From CAZMGG01 sp964565715 (GTDB lineage: Bacteria > Planctomycetota > UBA1135 > UBA2386), in contig CAZMGG010000029.1 in the NCBI GenBank assembly GCA_964565715.1, forward strand, positions 1-48,814: DNA of 48,814 nucleotides. The letters run 5' to 3'. The position numbers were made by a program, and so were the translations under genes. Of this stretch, positions 22,894-32,400 are shown piece by piece. Under the pieces are notes generated by a model. That model saw nothing but the letters and a program-made list of their open reading frames with translations. It searched no databases and had not been told where the DNA came from. Numbering within the stretch: position 1 is the stretch's first letter; every line of letters starts with the position of its first letter.

Positions 22894-24265
22894 GCAGCCG
22901 CGGCCCGGCGGCGGCCACCTCGGCGCCTTCGACATCGGCTGCGTCGTCGTCGGCGGCATCATCGGCGTCGGCATCTTCTTCACGCCGCGGGCGGTGGCGG
23001 CGGCGGTGGACTCGCCGGCGATGATGGTGCTGGCCTGGGGGCTCGGCGGCGTGCTGGCGGTGCTCGGCGCCCTGGTGTTCGCCGAACTGAGCGTGCTGGT
23101 GCCCGGCCACGGCGGCATCTTCCGCTACATCCTGGCGGCGTTCGGCCGGCTGCCGGCGTTCGTCTACGGGTGGGCCAACTGGCTGGTGATCCAGGCCGGC
23201 GCCCAGGGCGTGGTGGCGCTGGTGCTGATCGACCACGTCGAACTGCTGGCCTGGGGCGGCCCGCGACTCGGGCCGCACGCCAAGGTGGCGCTGGCCGCTG
23301 CGGCGGTGTTGACGTTCACCGCGGTGAACGTCTTCGGGCTCCGCGTCGGCAAGCGGGTGCAGAACAGCCTGACGGTGCTGAAGGTCGGCGCGCTGCTGTT
23401 CCTGGTGGCGGTGGCGGTGGTAGCGGGTGCGGGCGGGCCCGCGGCCGAGGCGAGCGCGCCTGCCGTCGGGCCCGACGGCCCGTCGCGGTCGGTGCCGGGG
23501 ATGCTGGCGGCGGCGCTGCTGCCGGTGCTGTTCGCCACTGGTGGCTGGCAGCAGGGCTCGTTCCTGGCCGGCGCCGCCCGCCGGCCCCTGCGCGACGTGC
23601 CGCTCGGCATCCTGGCCGGCGTCCTGGTGGTGGTGGTGACCTACCTGTCGGTCAACCTGGCCTACCTGCGGCTGCTCGGCTTCGACGGCGCCCGCGGTGC
23701 CGCGGCGATCGGCGCGGCGGCGGCGGGCGTGGCGCTCGGCGAGGCCGGCGGTCGCGTGTTCGCCGCGATGGTGGTGGTGTCGGCGGCGGGCATCCTCAAC
23801 ACGATCAGCATGGCGCCGCCGTGGGTGCTCTACGCGATGGCCGAGGCGAAGGTGTTCCCGGCGGCGTTCGCGCGCCTGCACCCGCGCTGGCAGACGCCGG
23901 TGCTCGGTGTGCTGGGCCAGGGCCTGTGGTCGGTGGTCCTGCTGGCCACCGTGCACCTCGTCGTGCACTGGCGGTCGGACGGCGGCTCGGCCATCGCCAC
24001 CCTGGACTTCGTCTGCAACGGCGTGGTGTTCGTCGACTGGCTGTTCTTCGCCCTGTGCGGCCTCAGCCTGCTGCGGTTGCGTCGTCGCGGCCACGGCCTG
24101 CGGGTGCCCGGCGGCGCGGCGGTGGCGGTGCTGTTCACGCTCGGCGCCCTCTTGGTCACCGCCGGCGCCATCTGGCAGCAGCCCGGGGCCTCGCTGGCGG
24201 GCCTGCTGATCGCCGCGGTCGGCCTGCCGGCGGCGTTCGTGCTGCGCCCCCGCGGTGCCGGCTGA
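22883..24265 (+). CDS. APC superfamily amino acid permease
   Basis: 460 aa with about twelve hydrophobic segments. The first helix carries the unwound substrate-site motif GGIIGVGIF (residues about 24-32) of APC transporters. The PGHGGIFRYILAAFGRLPAF block after helix 2 and the LFATGGWQQGSFLAGAARRP block around helix 6 are typical of the LAT/basic amino acid branch. It imports or exchanges amino acids in the inner membrane; substrate unknown. The ATG overlaps the propeller gene. A polar Ala/Gly/Pro insertion (GPAAEASAPAVGPDGPSRS) sits in the loop before helix 6. It ends 46 bp before the chosen folE start. Confidence 0.88.
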   Translation: MASEQPRPGGGHLGAFDIGCVVVGGIIGVGIFFTPRAVAAAVDSPAMMVLAWGLGGVLAVLGALVFAELSVLVPGHGGIFRYILAAFGRLPAFVYGWANWLVIQAGAQGVVALVLIDHVELLAWGGPRLGPHAKVALAAAAVLTFTAVNVFGLRVGKRVQNSLTVLKVGALLFLVAVAVVAGAGGPAAEASAPAVGPDGPSRSVPGMLAAALLPVLFATGGWQQGSFLAGAARRPLRDVPLGILAGVLVVVVTYLSVNLAYLRLLGFDGARGAAAIGAAAAGVALGEAGGRVFAAMVVVSAAGILNTISMAPPWVLYAMAEAKVFPAAFARLHPRWQTPVLGVLGQGLWSVVLLATVHLVVHWRSDGGSAIATLDFVCNGVVFVDWLFFALCGLSLLRLRRRGHGLRVPGGAAVAVLFTLGALLVTAGAIWQQPGASLAGLLIAAVGLPAAFVLRPRGAG

Positions 24266-24311
24266 ACCCCCGCTGTTGGAGCCGCCCCCGCAAGGCGGTT
24301 ACAAAGCGGCG

Positions 24312-24881
24312 ATGGCCGATCCCACCGCGGACGACGCGTTCCCGAGCCTGGTCCGGAGCATGCTCGGGCATCTGGATCCCGATCCCACCCGCGAGGGGCT
24401 GCGGGACACGCCGCGCCGGGTCGCCGCCGCGTTCCGGTTCTACACCGAGGGCTACCAGATCGACCCGCGTTCGGTGATCGGCAACGCGCTGTTCGAGCCC
24501 GAGACCGACGAGATGGTGGTGGTGAAGGACATCGAGATCTACTCGCTGTGCGAGCACCACCTGGCGCCGTTCTTCGGCAAGGCGCACGTGGGCTACCTGC
24601 CCCGCGGCAAGATCGTCGGCCTGTCCAAGCTGGCCCGGCTGGTGGACGTGTTCGCCCGGCGGCTGCAGGTGCAGGAACGGCTGACCCAGCAGGTCGCCAT
24701 GGCGGTGGAGGAGGTGCTGCAGCCCAAGGGCGTCGGCGTCGTCATCGAGGCCTCCCACCTCTGCATGATGATGCGGGGCGTGCAGAAGCAGAACTCGAAG
24801 ACCGTGACCTCGTGCCTGCGCGGGCTGTTCCGCAGCGATGAGCGCACCAGGGCCGAGTTCCTGGAGCTGGTCCGCGACTGA
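24312..24881 (+). CDS. folE: GTP cyclohydrolase I
   Basis: 189 aa from the ATG at 24312; longer starts give a Pro-rich non-conserved tail. The zinc site is complete: C80-E-H82-H83 in YSLCEHHLAPF and C151 in SHLCMMMRGV. The RVAAAFRFYTEGY helix, HVGYLPRGKIVGLSK and QNSKTVTS are family hallmarks of the type IA enzyme. It makes 7,8-dihydroneopterin triphosphate from GTP, the entry to folate and related pterin pathways, as a cytoplasmic decamer. No further folate gene is adjacent. A GC-rich hairpin follows the stop, before the convergent tRNA-Met. Confidence 0.96.
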   Translation: MADPTADDAFPSLVRSMLGHLDPDPTREGLRDTPRRVAAAFRFYTEGYQIDPRSVIGNALFEPETDEMVVVKDIEIYSLCEHHLAPFFGKAHVGYLPRGKIVGLSKLARLVDVFARRLQVQERLTQQVAMAVEEVLQPKGVGVVIEASHLCMMMRGVQKQNSKTVTSCLRGLFRSDERTRAEFLELVRD

Positions 24882-24895
24882 GCGCCGCAATGCGT

Positions 24896-24924
24896 GGCCC
24901 GGCCGGCGCGAGGCCGACCGGGCC
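24896..24924. terminator. GC hairpin between folE and tRNA-Met
   Basis: GGCCCGGCCGGC (24896-24907) pairs with GCCGACCGGGCC (24913-24924) with one mismatch, around a 5-base loop. There is no T-run on either strand. It is placed to separate two converging transcripts, so a factor-assisted or weak terminator is likely. Confidence 0.4.
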
Positions 24925-24928
24925 GGGG

Positions 24929-25005
24929 TGGTAGCGGGAGCCGGACTTGAACCGGCGACCTACGGCTTATGAAGCCGCCGCTCTGACCAGCTGAGCTATC
25001 CCGCC
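24929..25005 (-). tRNA. tRNA-Met (anticodon CAT), probably elongator, CCA encoded
   Basis: Cloverleaf on the minus strand. The acceptor is GGCGGGA with TCCCGCT (first pair G-U), the D arm AGCTCAGCTGGTCAGAGC, the anticodon stem GCGGC/GCCGT around TTCATAA, and the T arm contains GGTTCAAGTCC. Discriminator A is followed by an encoded CCA (24931-24929). The initiator features (unpaired C1-A72 and three G-C pairs in the anticodon stem) are absent. A lysidine-modified tRNA-Ile with the same anticodon cannot be fully excluded by eye. Confidence 0.93.
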
Positions 25006-25033
25006 GTGCCCTGGGGGGCGTTTGGGGGCGGGG

Positions 25034-25062
25034 ATTCCACCAGACGCGACGGTCCGACACAA
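25034..25062 (-). promoter_or_regulatory. Candidate promoter of tRNA-Met
   Basis: Minus strand: TTGTGT (25062-25057), 17 bp, TGGAAT (25039-25034), about 29 bp before the tRNA 5' end. The -35 lies in a 16-base block that recurs with one mismatch at 17124-17139, also with a minus-strand gene downstream, which supports a promoter role. Confidence 0.4.
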
Positions 25063-25153
25063 GGGCGACGATTCTTGGCGCGCGTCGTAACTTTCCGGGG
25101 CCCGAGGGGTAGATGGGCGCGCGGGTGGCATGGACCCGCAACGAGACGAGGTG

Positions 25154-25250
25154 GGCTCCCTGGCTGAGCATTTCATCCCTCCCGAACTCTCTCCTCCTCC
25201 TGACGATCCTTCCTGAATCGAGAGCTTCCTCAGCCAGGGAGCCTTTTTTT
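25154..25250 (+). ncRNA. Candidate structured RNA / attenuator with anti-Shine-Dalgarno loop
   Basis: A perfect 15-bp inverted repeat, GGCTCCCTGGCTGAG (25154-25168) and CTCAGCCAGGGAGCC (25229-25243), is followed directly by seven T. The 60-base loop is strongly pyrimidine-rich and contains TCCTCCTCCT (within 25191-25201), complementary to AGGAGG, with an inner CTCTC/GAGAG pairing. The long stem plus T-run would end transcription, so it is either the 3' end of a small RNA beginning upstream of 25154 or a leader attenuator 35 bp before the agmatinase-family ATG. No protein frame covers it. It does not match 4.5S, tmRNA or RNase P RNA features known to me. The rest of 25006-25285 holds only the tRNA promoter. 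Confidence 0.45.
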
Positions 25251-25285
25251 CTTCCCCTGCCGCAGCCGGCGCCTAAGCCCTCGGC

Positions 25286-26296
25286 ATGAGCTCGTTCGAC
25301 CCGAATGCCGCGGCGGCCGCCGATGGCATCTTCGGCCTGCCCCACGGGGCCGCCGGCTCGGCCCTGCACCTGCTGCCGGTGCCGTTTGCCGCCACGGTCT
25401 CCTACGGCGGCGGCGCCGAGCGCGGCCCGGCGGCGATCCTGGCCGCCAGCCGGCAGGTGGACCTGTTCGACCTGCAGACCGGCCGACCCTACGAGCGCGG
25501 CATCTTCCTGCTGCCGGCCGATCCGCGGATCGAGGCCGCCCACGCCCGGGCGCGGCAACTGGCGACCTCGATCATCGCCGCGGGCGGCGCCGGGCCGGCG
25601 GACGCCGCCGCCGTGGCCGAGGTCGATGCCGCCGGCCGGCTGGTCAACGAGATCGTGCAGGCCGGAGTCGGCCAGATCCTGGAGCAGGGGCGCCTGCCCG
25701 GGGTGATCGGCGGCGATCACTCGATCCCGTTCGGGGCGATCCGGGCCGCCGCCCTGCGCCACCCTGGCCTGGGCATCCTGCACGTCGACGCCCACGCCGA
25801 CCTGCGGCGGGCCTACGAGGGCTTCCGCTGGAGCCACGCCTCGATCATGGACAACGTCCTGCGGGACATCCCCGAGGTGGGCCGCCTGGTCCAGGTCGGG
25901 ATCCGCGACTTCTGTCAGGAGGAGTTCGAGCGCATCCAGGCCAGCGAGGGCCGGGTGGTGACCCACTTCGACCTCGAATGGCAGCGGCGGCGCTTCACCG
26001 GCACCACCTTCGACGCCCTGTGCCAGGAGGCGGTGGCGGCCCTGCCGGAACGGGTCTGGGTCAGCTTCGACATCGATGGCCTGGACCCGGCCCTCTGCCC
26101 CGGCACCGGCACGCCGGTGCCGGGCGGCCTGCAGTTCGCCGAGGCCTGCCACCTGCTGGCCGTCCTGGCCGGCAGCGGCCGCCGGATCGTCGGTTTCGAC
26201 CTCAACGAGGTCGCGCCGGGGGAGGGCGAGTGGGACGCCAACGTCGGCGCCCGCCTGCTCTACAAGCTCTGCGGCTTCGCGCTGCTCACCTCCTAG
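25286..26296 (+). CDS. Agmatinase/arginase (ureohydrolase) family enzyme
   Basis: 336 aa. The binuclear manganese site is complete: H145 in GGDHS (142-146), D168-A-H-A-D172, and D262-I-D264 in SFDIDGLDP. The EVAPGEGEWDANVGA stretch near the end is the usual C-terminal active-site segment. It hydrolyses a guanidino compound (agmatine, arginine, guanidinobutyrate or guanidine are options) to an amine and urea. The specificity loop after DAHAD reads LRRAYEGFRWSHA, with SHAS close to the agmatinase pattern. An N-terminal region of 25 residues is Ala-rich. It stands alone downstream of the hairpin RNA candidate at 25154, which may regulate it. Confidence 0.9.
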   Translation: MSSFDPNAAAAADGIFGLPHGAAGSALHLLPVPFAATVSYGGGAERGPAAILAASRQVDLFDLQTGRPYERGIFLLPADPRIEAAHARARQLATSIIAAGGAGPADAAAVAEVDAAGRLVNEIVQAGVGQILEQGRLPGVIGGDHSIPFGAIRAAALRHPGLGILHVDAHADLRRAYEGFRWSHASIMDNVLRDIPEVGRLVQVGIRDFCQEEFERIQASEGRVVTHFDLEWQRRRFTGTTFDALCQEAVAALPERVWVSFDIDGLDPALCPGTGTPVPGGLQFAEACHLLAVLAGSGRRIVGFDLNEVAPGEGEWDANVGARLLYKLCGFALLTS

Positions 26297-26382
26297 CCGG
26301 ACAGGCCGGGTTTCCCCCAGGCGGATTCCAGGGACGGCGGCCGCCCTGCCGATGACATGGGCGGTCCCCCTTGGAACCGCGC

Positions 26383-28953
26383 ATGGCGACAACGAAGGCA
26401 ATCTCGGGCGCAGTCGATCGGGTGCAGGCCGCCGCCGGCCGGCTGCGACAGGCCGGCCGCGGTGCGGCGCCGGAGCTGATGGCGGAACTGCAGGGCCTGG
26501 CGAAGGCGGCCAGCGCCGCCGGCAACGCCGGGCTCGGCGCGCTCTGGCAGGACGATGCCGGTGCGCTGGCCAGGGTCGCGGCCGACGACGCGGCGTACGC
26601 GCGGCTGCGCGACGCGTTCCTGCTGCACCTCGACCGGGTCATCGCCCACACCCAGGCGACGGTGGCGGCGGCGACGGCCGGGCAGCCCGCGCCCGCCGAT
26701 ATGGCGCCGTTCGCGATCCCGGACGTCGACAGCGAGGGATCGTTCAGCGAGTGCGTCGCGGTGTTCCTGAAGCACGCGCAGACGGTGGTCGCCGAGATGG
26801 AGACCGACGCGATGGCGCTGGAGGCCGCCGCCGACGTCAGGGTCGCGGCGGAACCGCTGCGGCGGGCGCTGCAGACCCTGAAGGCCGAGTTCGGGCTGCT
26901 CGACATGGCGGCCGGCCAGAAGCTCTGCCAGCAGGCGGAGACGGTGCTGGAGGCGGCGCTGGCCGCGGGCAAGGCCGGCCCCGTCGACCTGTACCTGGCG
27001 CTGGCCGACTGGCTGAAGCACTTCTTCGACCGGCTGGTGGACGACCCGCGGGCCGAGGCGCCGGACGTCAGCGAGCTGGCCGAGAACCTGCGCAAGGCGG
27101 CCTACCTCGGCGGCGGCGGGCCGGCGGCGGCGGCCCCCGGCGAGGCGGCGTTCATCGACCTGACCGTGGCCGGCGAGTACGTCGACAGCCTGCCGGAGTT
27201 CATCACCGAGGCGCGTTCGCACCTGTCCGACGCGGAGAACGCGATGCTGTCGTTCGAGGGCGACGGCCGCAATCCGGAGAGCATCAACCTCACCTTCCGC
27301 GCGTTCCACACGATCAAGGGCGTGGCGGGCTTCCTCAACCTGCAGCCGATCGTCGTGCTGGCGCACCAGGCCGAGGCCCTGCTGGACGCGGCGCGCTCCA
27401 GTCGGATCGACCTCACCAGCGATCGGATCGACCTGATCCTGGCGTCGGGTGACCTGATCTCGACCATGCTGGCGGCGCTGGAGGGCGGGCCGCTGCCGAC
27501 CACCGCGCAGCACGGCGGGCTGATCGCGCGCCTGAAGGACGCCTGCGGCGGTGCACCGGCTCCGGCCAAGGCCGCGCCGGCCGCGGCGCCGGTAGCTCCG
27601 GTTGCCGCCCCGACGCCGGCTGCGGCGGCTGCGGCGGTGGCGAAGGCCGCCCCTGCCCCGGCGGCGCCCGCGCCGGCGCCGATGGCGCCGGCGGCCAGCC
27701 GGCCGATCCCGGCGATGCCGCCTCGCTCTGCGCCGCAGAGTGGCGGCGACGAGGGCGAGGCCGCCCGCGCCGCCAAGGTGGAGCGCACCGTCAAGGTCTC
27801 GACCGCCCGCCTGGACCTGCTGGTCGACATGGTGGGCGAACTGGTGATCGCCCAGTCGATGGTGTTGCAGGACCCGGCGATCCAGCAGATCGACAGCCAG
27901 TCGCTGAGCCGCAACATCGGCGCGGTCGGCAAGATCACCCGTGACCTGCAGGAGGCGGCGATGTCGCTGCGCATGGTCACGGTGAAGGCGACGTTCCAGA
28001 AGATGGCCAGGCTGGTGCGCGACGTGGCGGCCAAGGCCGGCAAGCGCGTCAACCTGGTGATCCAGGGCGAGGAGACCGAACTCGACCGCAACGTCGTCGA
28101 GCAGATCAGCGACCCGCTGGTCCACCTGATCCGCAACGCGATCGACCACGGCATGGAGCCGAGCGACGTGCGCCGGCAGGTGGGCAAGGCCTCCGAGGGG
28201 CGGCTGCTGCTGCGCGCCTACCACCAGGGCGGCTCGATCGTGATCGAGATCGCCGACGACGGCCGCGGCATCGACAAGAGCCGCGTCTTCGCCAAGGCGA
28301 TGGAGAAGGGCCTGCTGCCCGCCGGCACCCGGGTCGAGGACCTGTCGGACCAGGAGGCCTTCAACCTGATCTTCCTGCCCGGCTTCAGCACCGCCGAGAA
28401 GGTCACCGACATCAGCGGCCGCGGCGTCGGCATGGACGTCGTGCGGCGCAACATCGAGGCCCTGCGCGGCAAGATCGAGATCGACAGCGAGCTGGGCGCC
28501 GGCACCACCTTCCGCCTGCGGCTGCCGCTGACCCTGGCGATCATCGACGGCATGGTGGTGCGGGTCGGCTCGCGGCGCTTCGTGCTGCCGACGCTCAGCA
28601 TCGAGCAGAGCTTCCGGCCGGTGGCGAGCCAGGTGCACTACCTGGTGGATCGCGGCGAGTGCGTGAACGTGCGCGGCACGGTGCTGCCGATCTACCGGCT
28701 GAAGGACGCCCTGGCCCAGCACGACGGTTTCGACGAGCTGGCCGATGGCATCCTGATGGTGGTCGACGTCGACGGCAACCGCTGCTGCCTGTTCGTCGAC
28801 GAGATCCTCGGCCAGCAGCAGGTGGTCATCAAGTCGCTGGGGCTCGGCGGCGAGCGGGTCGCCGGCGTGTCCGGCGGCGCGATCATGAGCGACGGGCGCG
28901 TGGCGCTGATCCTGGACGTGGGCTCGCTGGTGGACGCGGCGATCAAGGTGTAG
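26383..28953 (+). CDS. cheA: Chemotaxis-type histidine kinase CheA with tandem Hpt-like domains
   Basis: 856 aa, larger than usual. Residues 1-120 are helical and unassigned. Residues about 125-220 look like a degenerate Hpt: LRRALQTLKAEFGLLDM has Gln164 where the phospho-His would be. A canonical Hpt follows (about 257-385), with His309 in FRAFHTIKGVAGFL. An Ala/Pro linker (about 390-446) stands in place of a recognisable CheY-binding P2 domain. Then come the dimerisation helices (VSTARLDLLVDMVGELV), the HATPase with N-box LIRNAIDHGME, IEIADDGRGID and the G-box GRGVGMDVV, and a C-terminal CheW-like domain (from about 717). It phosphorylates response regulators under receptor control at the membrane. 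cheW follows eight bases after the stop; no receptor, CheY, CheR or CheB gene is in the window. Confidence 0.93.
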   Translation: MATTKAISGAVDRVQAAAGRLRQAGRGAAPELMAELQGLAKAASAAGNAGLGALWQDDAGALARVAADDAAYARLRDAFLLHLDRVIAHTQATVAAATAGQPAPADMAPFAIPDVDSEGSFSECVAVFLKHAQTVVAEMETDAMALEAAADVRVAAEPLRRALQTLKAEFGLLDMAAGQKLCQQAETVLEAALAAGKAGPVDLYLALADWLKHFFDRLVDDPRAEAPDVSELAENLRKAAYLGGGGPAAAAPGEAAFIDLTVAGEYVDSLPEFITEARSHLSDAENAMLSFEGDGRNPESINLTFRAFHTIKGVAGFLNLQPIVVLAHQAEALLDAARSSRIDLTSDRIDLILASGDLISTMLAALEGGPLPTTAQHGGLIARLKDACGGAPAPAKAAPAAAPVAPVAAPTPAAAAAAVAKAAPAPAAPAPAPMAPAASRPIPAMPPRSAPQSGGDEGEAARAAKVERTVKVSTARLDLLVDMVGELVIAQSMVLQDPAIQQIDSQSLSRNIGAVGKITRDLQEAAMSLRMVTVKATFQKMARLVRDVAAKAGKRVNLVIQGEETELDRNVVEQISDPLVHLIRNAIDHGMEPSDVRRQVGKASEGRLLLRAYHQGGSIVIEIADDGRGIDKSRVFAKAMEKGLLPAGTRVEDLSDQEAFNLIFLPGFSTAEKVTDISGRGVGMDVVRRNIEALRGKIEIDSELGAGTTFRLRLPLTLAIIDGMVVRVGSRRFVLPTLSIEQSFRPVASQVHYLVDRGECVNVRGTVLPIYRLKDALAQHDGFDELADGILMVVDVDGNRCCLFVDEILGQQQVVIKSLGLGGERVAGVSGGAIMSDGRVALILDVGSLVDAAIKV

Positions 28954-28961
28954 GAGCGAAC

Positions 28962-29477
28962 ATGAGCAACGCAGTGGAGAACAAGGCCAAGACCGGGCCG
29001 GTGATCGATCGGATGGCCGGCAAGTACCTGTCGTTCTTCCTCTCCAAGGAGGAGTACGGCATCGAGATCCTGCGGGTGCGCGAGATCATCGGCATCGTCG
29101 ACATCACGCCGCTGCCGAAGACCGCACCCTACGTGAAGGGCGTGATCAACCTGCGCGGCAAGATCATCCCGGTGATCGATCTGCGGCTGCGCTTCGGCAT
29201 GCCGAAGGCCGACTACACCAACGAGACCTGCATCGTCGTGGTGGAGGTGGCCGGCGACGCCGAGGGCCAGCCCCTGCAGACCGGCTGCATCGTCGACACG
29301 GTGTGCGAGGTGCTGTCGGTGGAGAACGAGCAGCTCGAGGCGGCGCCGCGCTGCGCCAACACGTCCGGCGAGCACATCGCCGGGCTGGCCAAGCTGAAGG
29401 ACCGCGTGCTGATCGTGCTCGACATCGAGCGGGTGGTCGGCTCCGCCGGCATCCCGCGGCTCGCCGAGCAGGGCTGA
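28962..29477 (+). CDS. cheW: Chemotaxis coupling protein CheW
   Basis: 171 aa from the ATG at 28962, with AGGAG five bases upstream. It is a single CheW domain: YLSFFLSKEEYGIEILRVREI, then PYVKGVINLRGKIIPVIDLR (the most conserved CheW block), then a final IAGLAKLKDRVLIVLDIERV strand pair. It bridges CheA to a receptor array in the cytoplasm. It directly follows cheA and surely shares its transcript. Two Cys in a TGCIVDTVCEV strand are unusual but not diagnostic. The stop abuts the stop of the convergent RND gene with no gap, so the two transcripts must overlap or end inside the genes. Confidence 0.94.
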   Translation: MSNAVENKAKTGPVIDRMAGKYLSFFLSKEEYGIEILRVREIIGIVDITPLPKTAPYVKGVINLRGKIIPVIDLRLRFGMPKADYTNETCIVVVEVAGDAEGQPLQTGCIVDTVCEVLSVENEQLEAAPRCANTSGEHIAGLAKLKDRVLIVLDIERVVGSAGIPRLAEQG

Positions 29478-32400
29478 TCAGCCGCGCCGGCGCACCCAGC
29501 CGAGCGTGCCGAAGAACCAGCGGGTCACGTCGTCGGCGACGGTGTAGCCCAGCGGCACCACCACTGCGGTCAGCACCGTGCTGAACGCCAGGCCGCCGGC
29601 CACCGCGATCGACAGGCCGACGTAGCTGACGCCCTCGCTGCGGTCGCCGAACACGGCCATCGGCAGCAGGCCGACGATGGTGGTGGTGGCGGTCATGAAG
29701 ATCGGCCGCAGGCGCACGCGGACGCCTTCCATGATGGCGGCGGTGCGATCGGCGCCGGCTTCGCGCTGCCGCTTGATGTAGTCGAGCAGGACGATGCCGT
29801 TGTTGACGACGATGCCGCCCAGCACCAGGGTGCCGATCATCGCCATGGCGTCGGCGGCGCCGCCGCCGAACAACCGCAGCGACCAGATCGCGCCGATGAT
29901 CGCCACCGGCACGGTGCTGAACAGGATCGCGAACGGCAGCACCAGGGACTCGAACAGGATCGCCATCAGCAGGAACACCAGGAACAGGCCCAGCAGGCCG
30001 CACACGGCGAGGTCGCGGATCTCCTCGGCGACGCGACGCTGCGGCCCTTCCTCCGACCAGGAGTAGCCCGGCGGCAGGGCGATGCCGCGCATCACGTCGG
30101 TGATGACCTCGCGCATCGCCGTCGGCGTCACCGCCTCGGCGCGGCGGCCGATCAGCACGACGTTGATGCGGCCGTCCTGTCCCTCGATGTCGTCGACGGC
30201 GCGGGCGAACGCGATGTCGCCGAGCTCCGCCAGGCGCTGGTCGGCGCCGCCGTCGCTGGTGAGCCGCGTGTCCTGCAGGTCGGCCAGGTCGGGCTTGGTG
30301 CGGGCGTCGAACTGCGCCACCAGGCGGATCTCGCGACCGGCCTCCTCGAAGCGGCCCAGGTCGCGGCCCTGCAGGCCGGTGGCGAGCACGCCGAACACCG
30401 CCTCCGGGCGCACGGCCAGTTCCTGGATCCGCTGCCGGTCGATGGTCACCTGGATCTCCTGGTTGCTGGCCACCGCCGGCACGTCGACCGACTCGACCTC
30501 CGGACGGGCCAGCAGCAGGCGCTGGGTCTCCATGGCCCGCGCCAGCAGGAACTCGCTGTCGCGGCCGTAGAGCCGCACCACGAAGTTGCGCTGGTCCTCC
30601 TCCTCGCTGCGATCGCCGCCGCGCATGCCGCCGCGCCCGCCGCGTTCGCCGAGCTGCAGCCGGACGCCCGGCACCGGCGGCCAATCCGCCAGGACCTCGC
30701 CGCGGATGCGCTGGGTCTCGTCCGGCGCCATCTTGCGGGTGAAGAACAGGTCGATGCGCCCGCCGGCGCGGCTGAAGCGTCCGCCCACCGACTCGACCTC
30801 CCAGCGGTCGCGGTTCTGCTCGATGTACTCCTCGTAGCGCCGGAACGTGGCCTCGGCGGCGGCGAGGTCGTAGCCGCGCGGGAAGCCGAAGTGCACCGCC
30901 ACCTCGCCGGGCCGGAACGGGCTCATGTTGGAGCCGGTGAGCGTGAGCGTCGAGGCGACGCCGAGGGTGCTGACGAACAGCGCCAGCAGCAGGCCCACCG
31001 CCAGGGCGCGGTGGCGCAGGGCGAAGCCGAGCAGCGCCGCGTTCAGGCCGCCGAGCCAGCCCGGCGGCCGGGCGCCGGTGCTGACGCCGCGTGGCCCGCT
31101 GCCGAACACCCGCAACCCGGCGGGCATGAGCAGCATGGCCACCAGCAGGCTGGCCAGCAGGGCGGCGGTGAGCGGCCGGCCGAGCGAGGAGAAGGTCGCC
31201 CGCAGCGCCGGCTTCTGCAGGAACATGATCGGCAGGAAGATCGCCACCGTGGTGAGCGTGGCGATGGTGACCGGCAGCAGCACCTCGCGGGCGCCCTGCA
31301 CGCAGGCGTCGCGCAGGCGATGGCCCTGCTCGCGCAGTCGCCGGATGTTCTCCAGGACCACCACCGAGTTGTCGACCACCATGCCGACCGCCAGGGTCAG
31401 CCCGGCCATCGAGCAGATGTTGAGGGAGTCGCCGGCGAAGTAGGTGGTGGCGCAGGCCAGCAGCAGCGTCAGCGGGATGGCGAGCGCGATGGTCGCGGTC
31501 ATCGGCAGGCTGCGCACGAACAGCCACAGCACCACCAGGGCCAGGAGCCCGCCCTGCAGCGCCGACGACAGCAGGTTCTGCAGGCCTTCGCGGATGAACT
31601 GGCCCTGGTCGAACAGGAAGCGCACGTCGAGGTCGCGCAGCCGGGGATCGCGCCGCAGCTCCTCGAAGGCGGCGCGCAGGCCGTCGCTGGCCGCCACCGG
31701 GTTGGCCTCGGCGGCGGCGCGCACCACGCCGGTGTAGGTGTGCTTGCCGTTGAAGCGCGACAGCTCGTCGCGCACCTCGGGCCGCCGTTCGATGGTGGCG
31801 ATCTCGCCGAGCCGCAGGCCGGGCCGCACCGGCCAGTCCTCGATCTCGCCGGTGCTGCGGAACTTGTTGTCGATCCGCACCAGGAAGTTCTGCCGGCCGG
31901 TCTCCAGTTCGCCGAGCGGCATGGTGAAGTTGTCGCCGCCGAGCCGCGTGAGCAGGTCCCGCAGGTCGACCCGGTGCGCCAGCAGCCGGTCGCGATCGAA
32001 CCAGATCCGGATCGACTCGTCGCTCAGGCCCCACAGGTCGATCCGGCCGACGCCGTCGACCGCCTCCAGGCGCGGTCGCACCACCTGGTCGAGCAGATGG
32101 TCCCAGGTGGAGTTGCGGGCCGGGGTGAGCGCCTGCAGGAAGGCCAGCGGCGCGGAGCCACCGTCCTCCTTCCAGGTGAAGTAGCGGTCGACGCCCTCGG
32201 GCCAGCGCAGCATGGCCCGCTGGATGCGGTCGCGGACCTCGGCGGCGGCGAGGTTCGGGTCCATGTCTTCGTCGAGCTGGATCGAGACCCAGCCCGAGCC
32301 GCTGCCGGCGCGGCTGCGCACCCGCTGCAGGCCGCTGATGGTCCGCACCGCTTCCTCGAGCGGCTCGACGATCTTGTCCTGCACCTCCTCGGGGGAGCGG

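Noticed and set aside
24929..25005. Initiator tRNA-fMet
   Set aside because: It has a G1-U72 pair and lacks the three consecutive G-C pairs of the initiator anticodon stem.
25154..25250. 4.5S RNA, 6S RNA or another known housekeeping RNA
   Set aside because: The conserved SRP apical sequence and the 6S bubble layout are absent; the loop is pyrimidine-rich instead.
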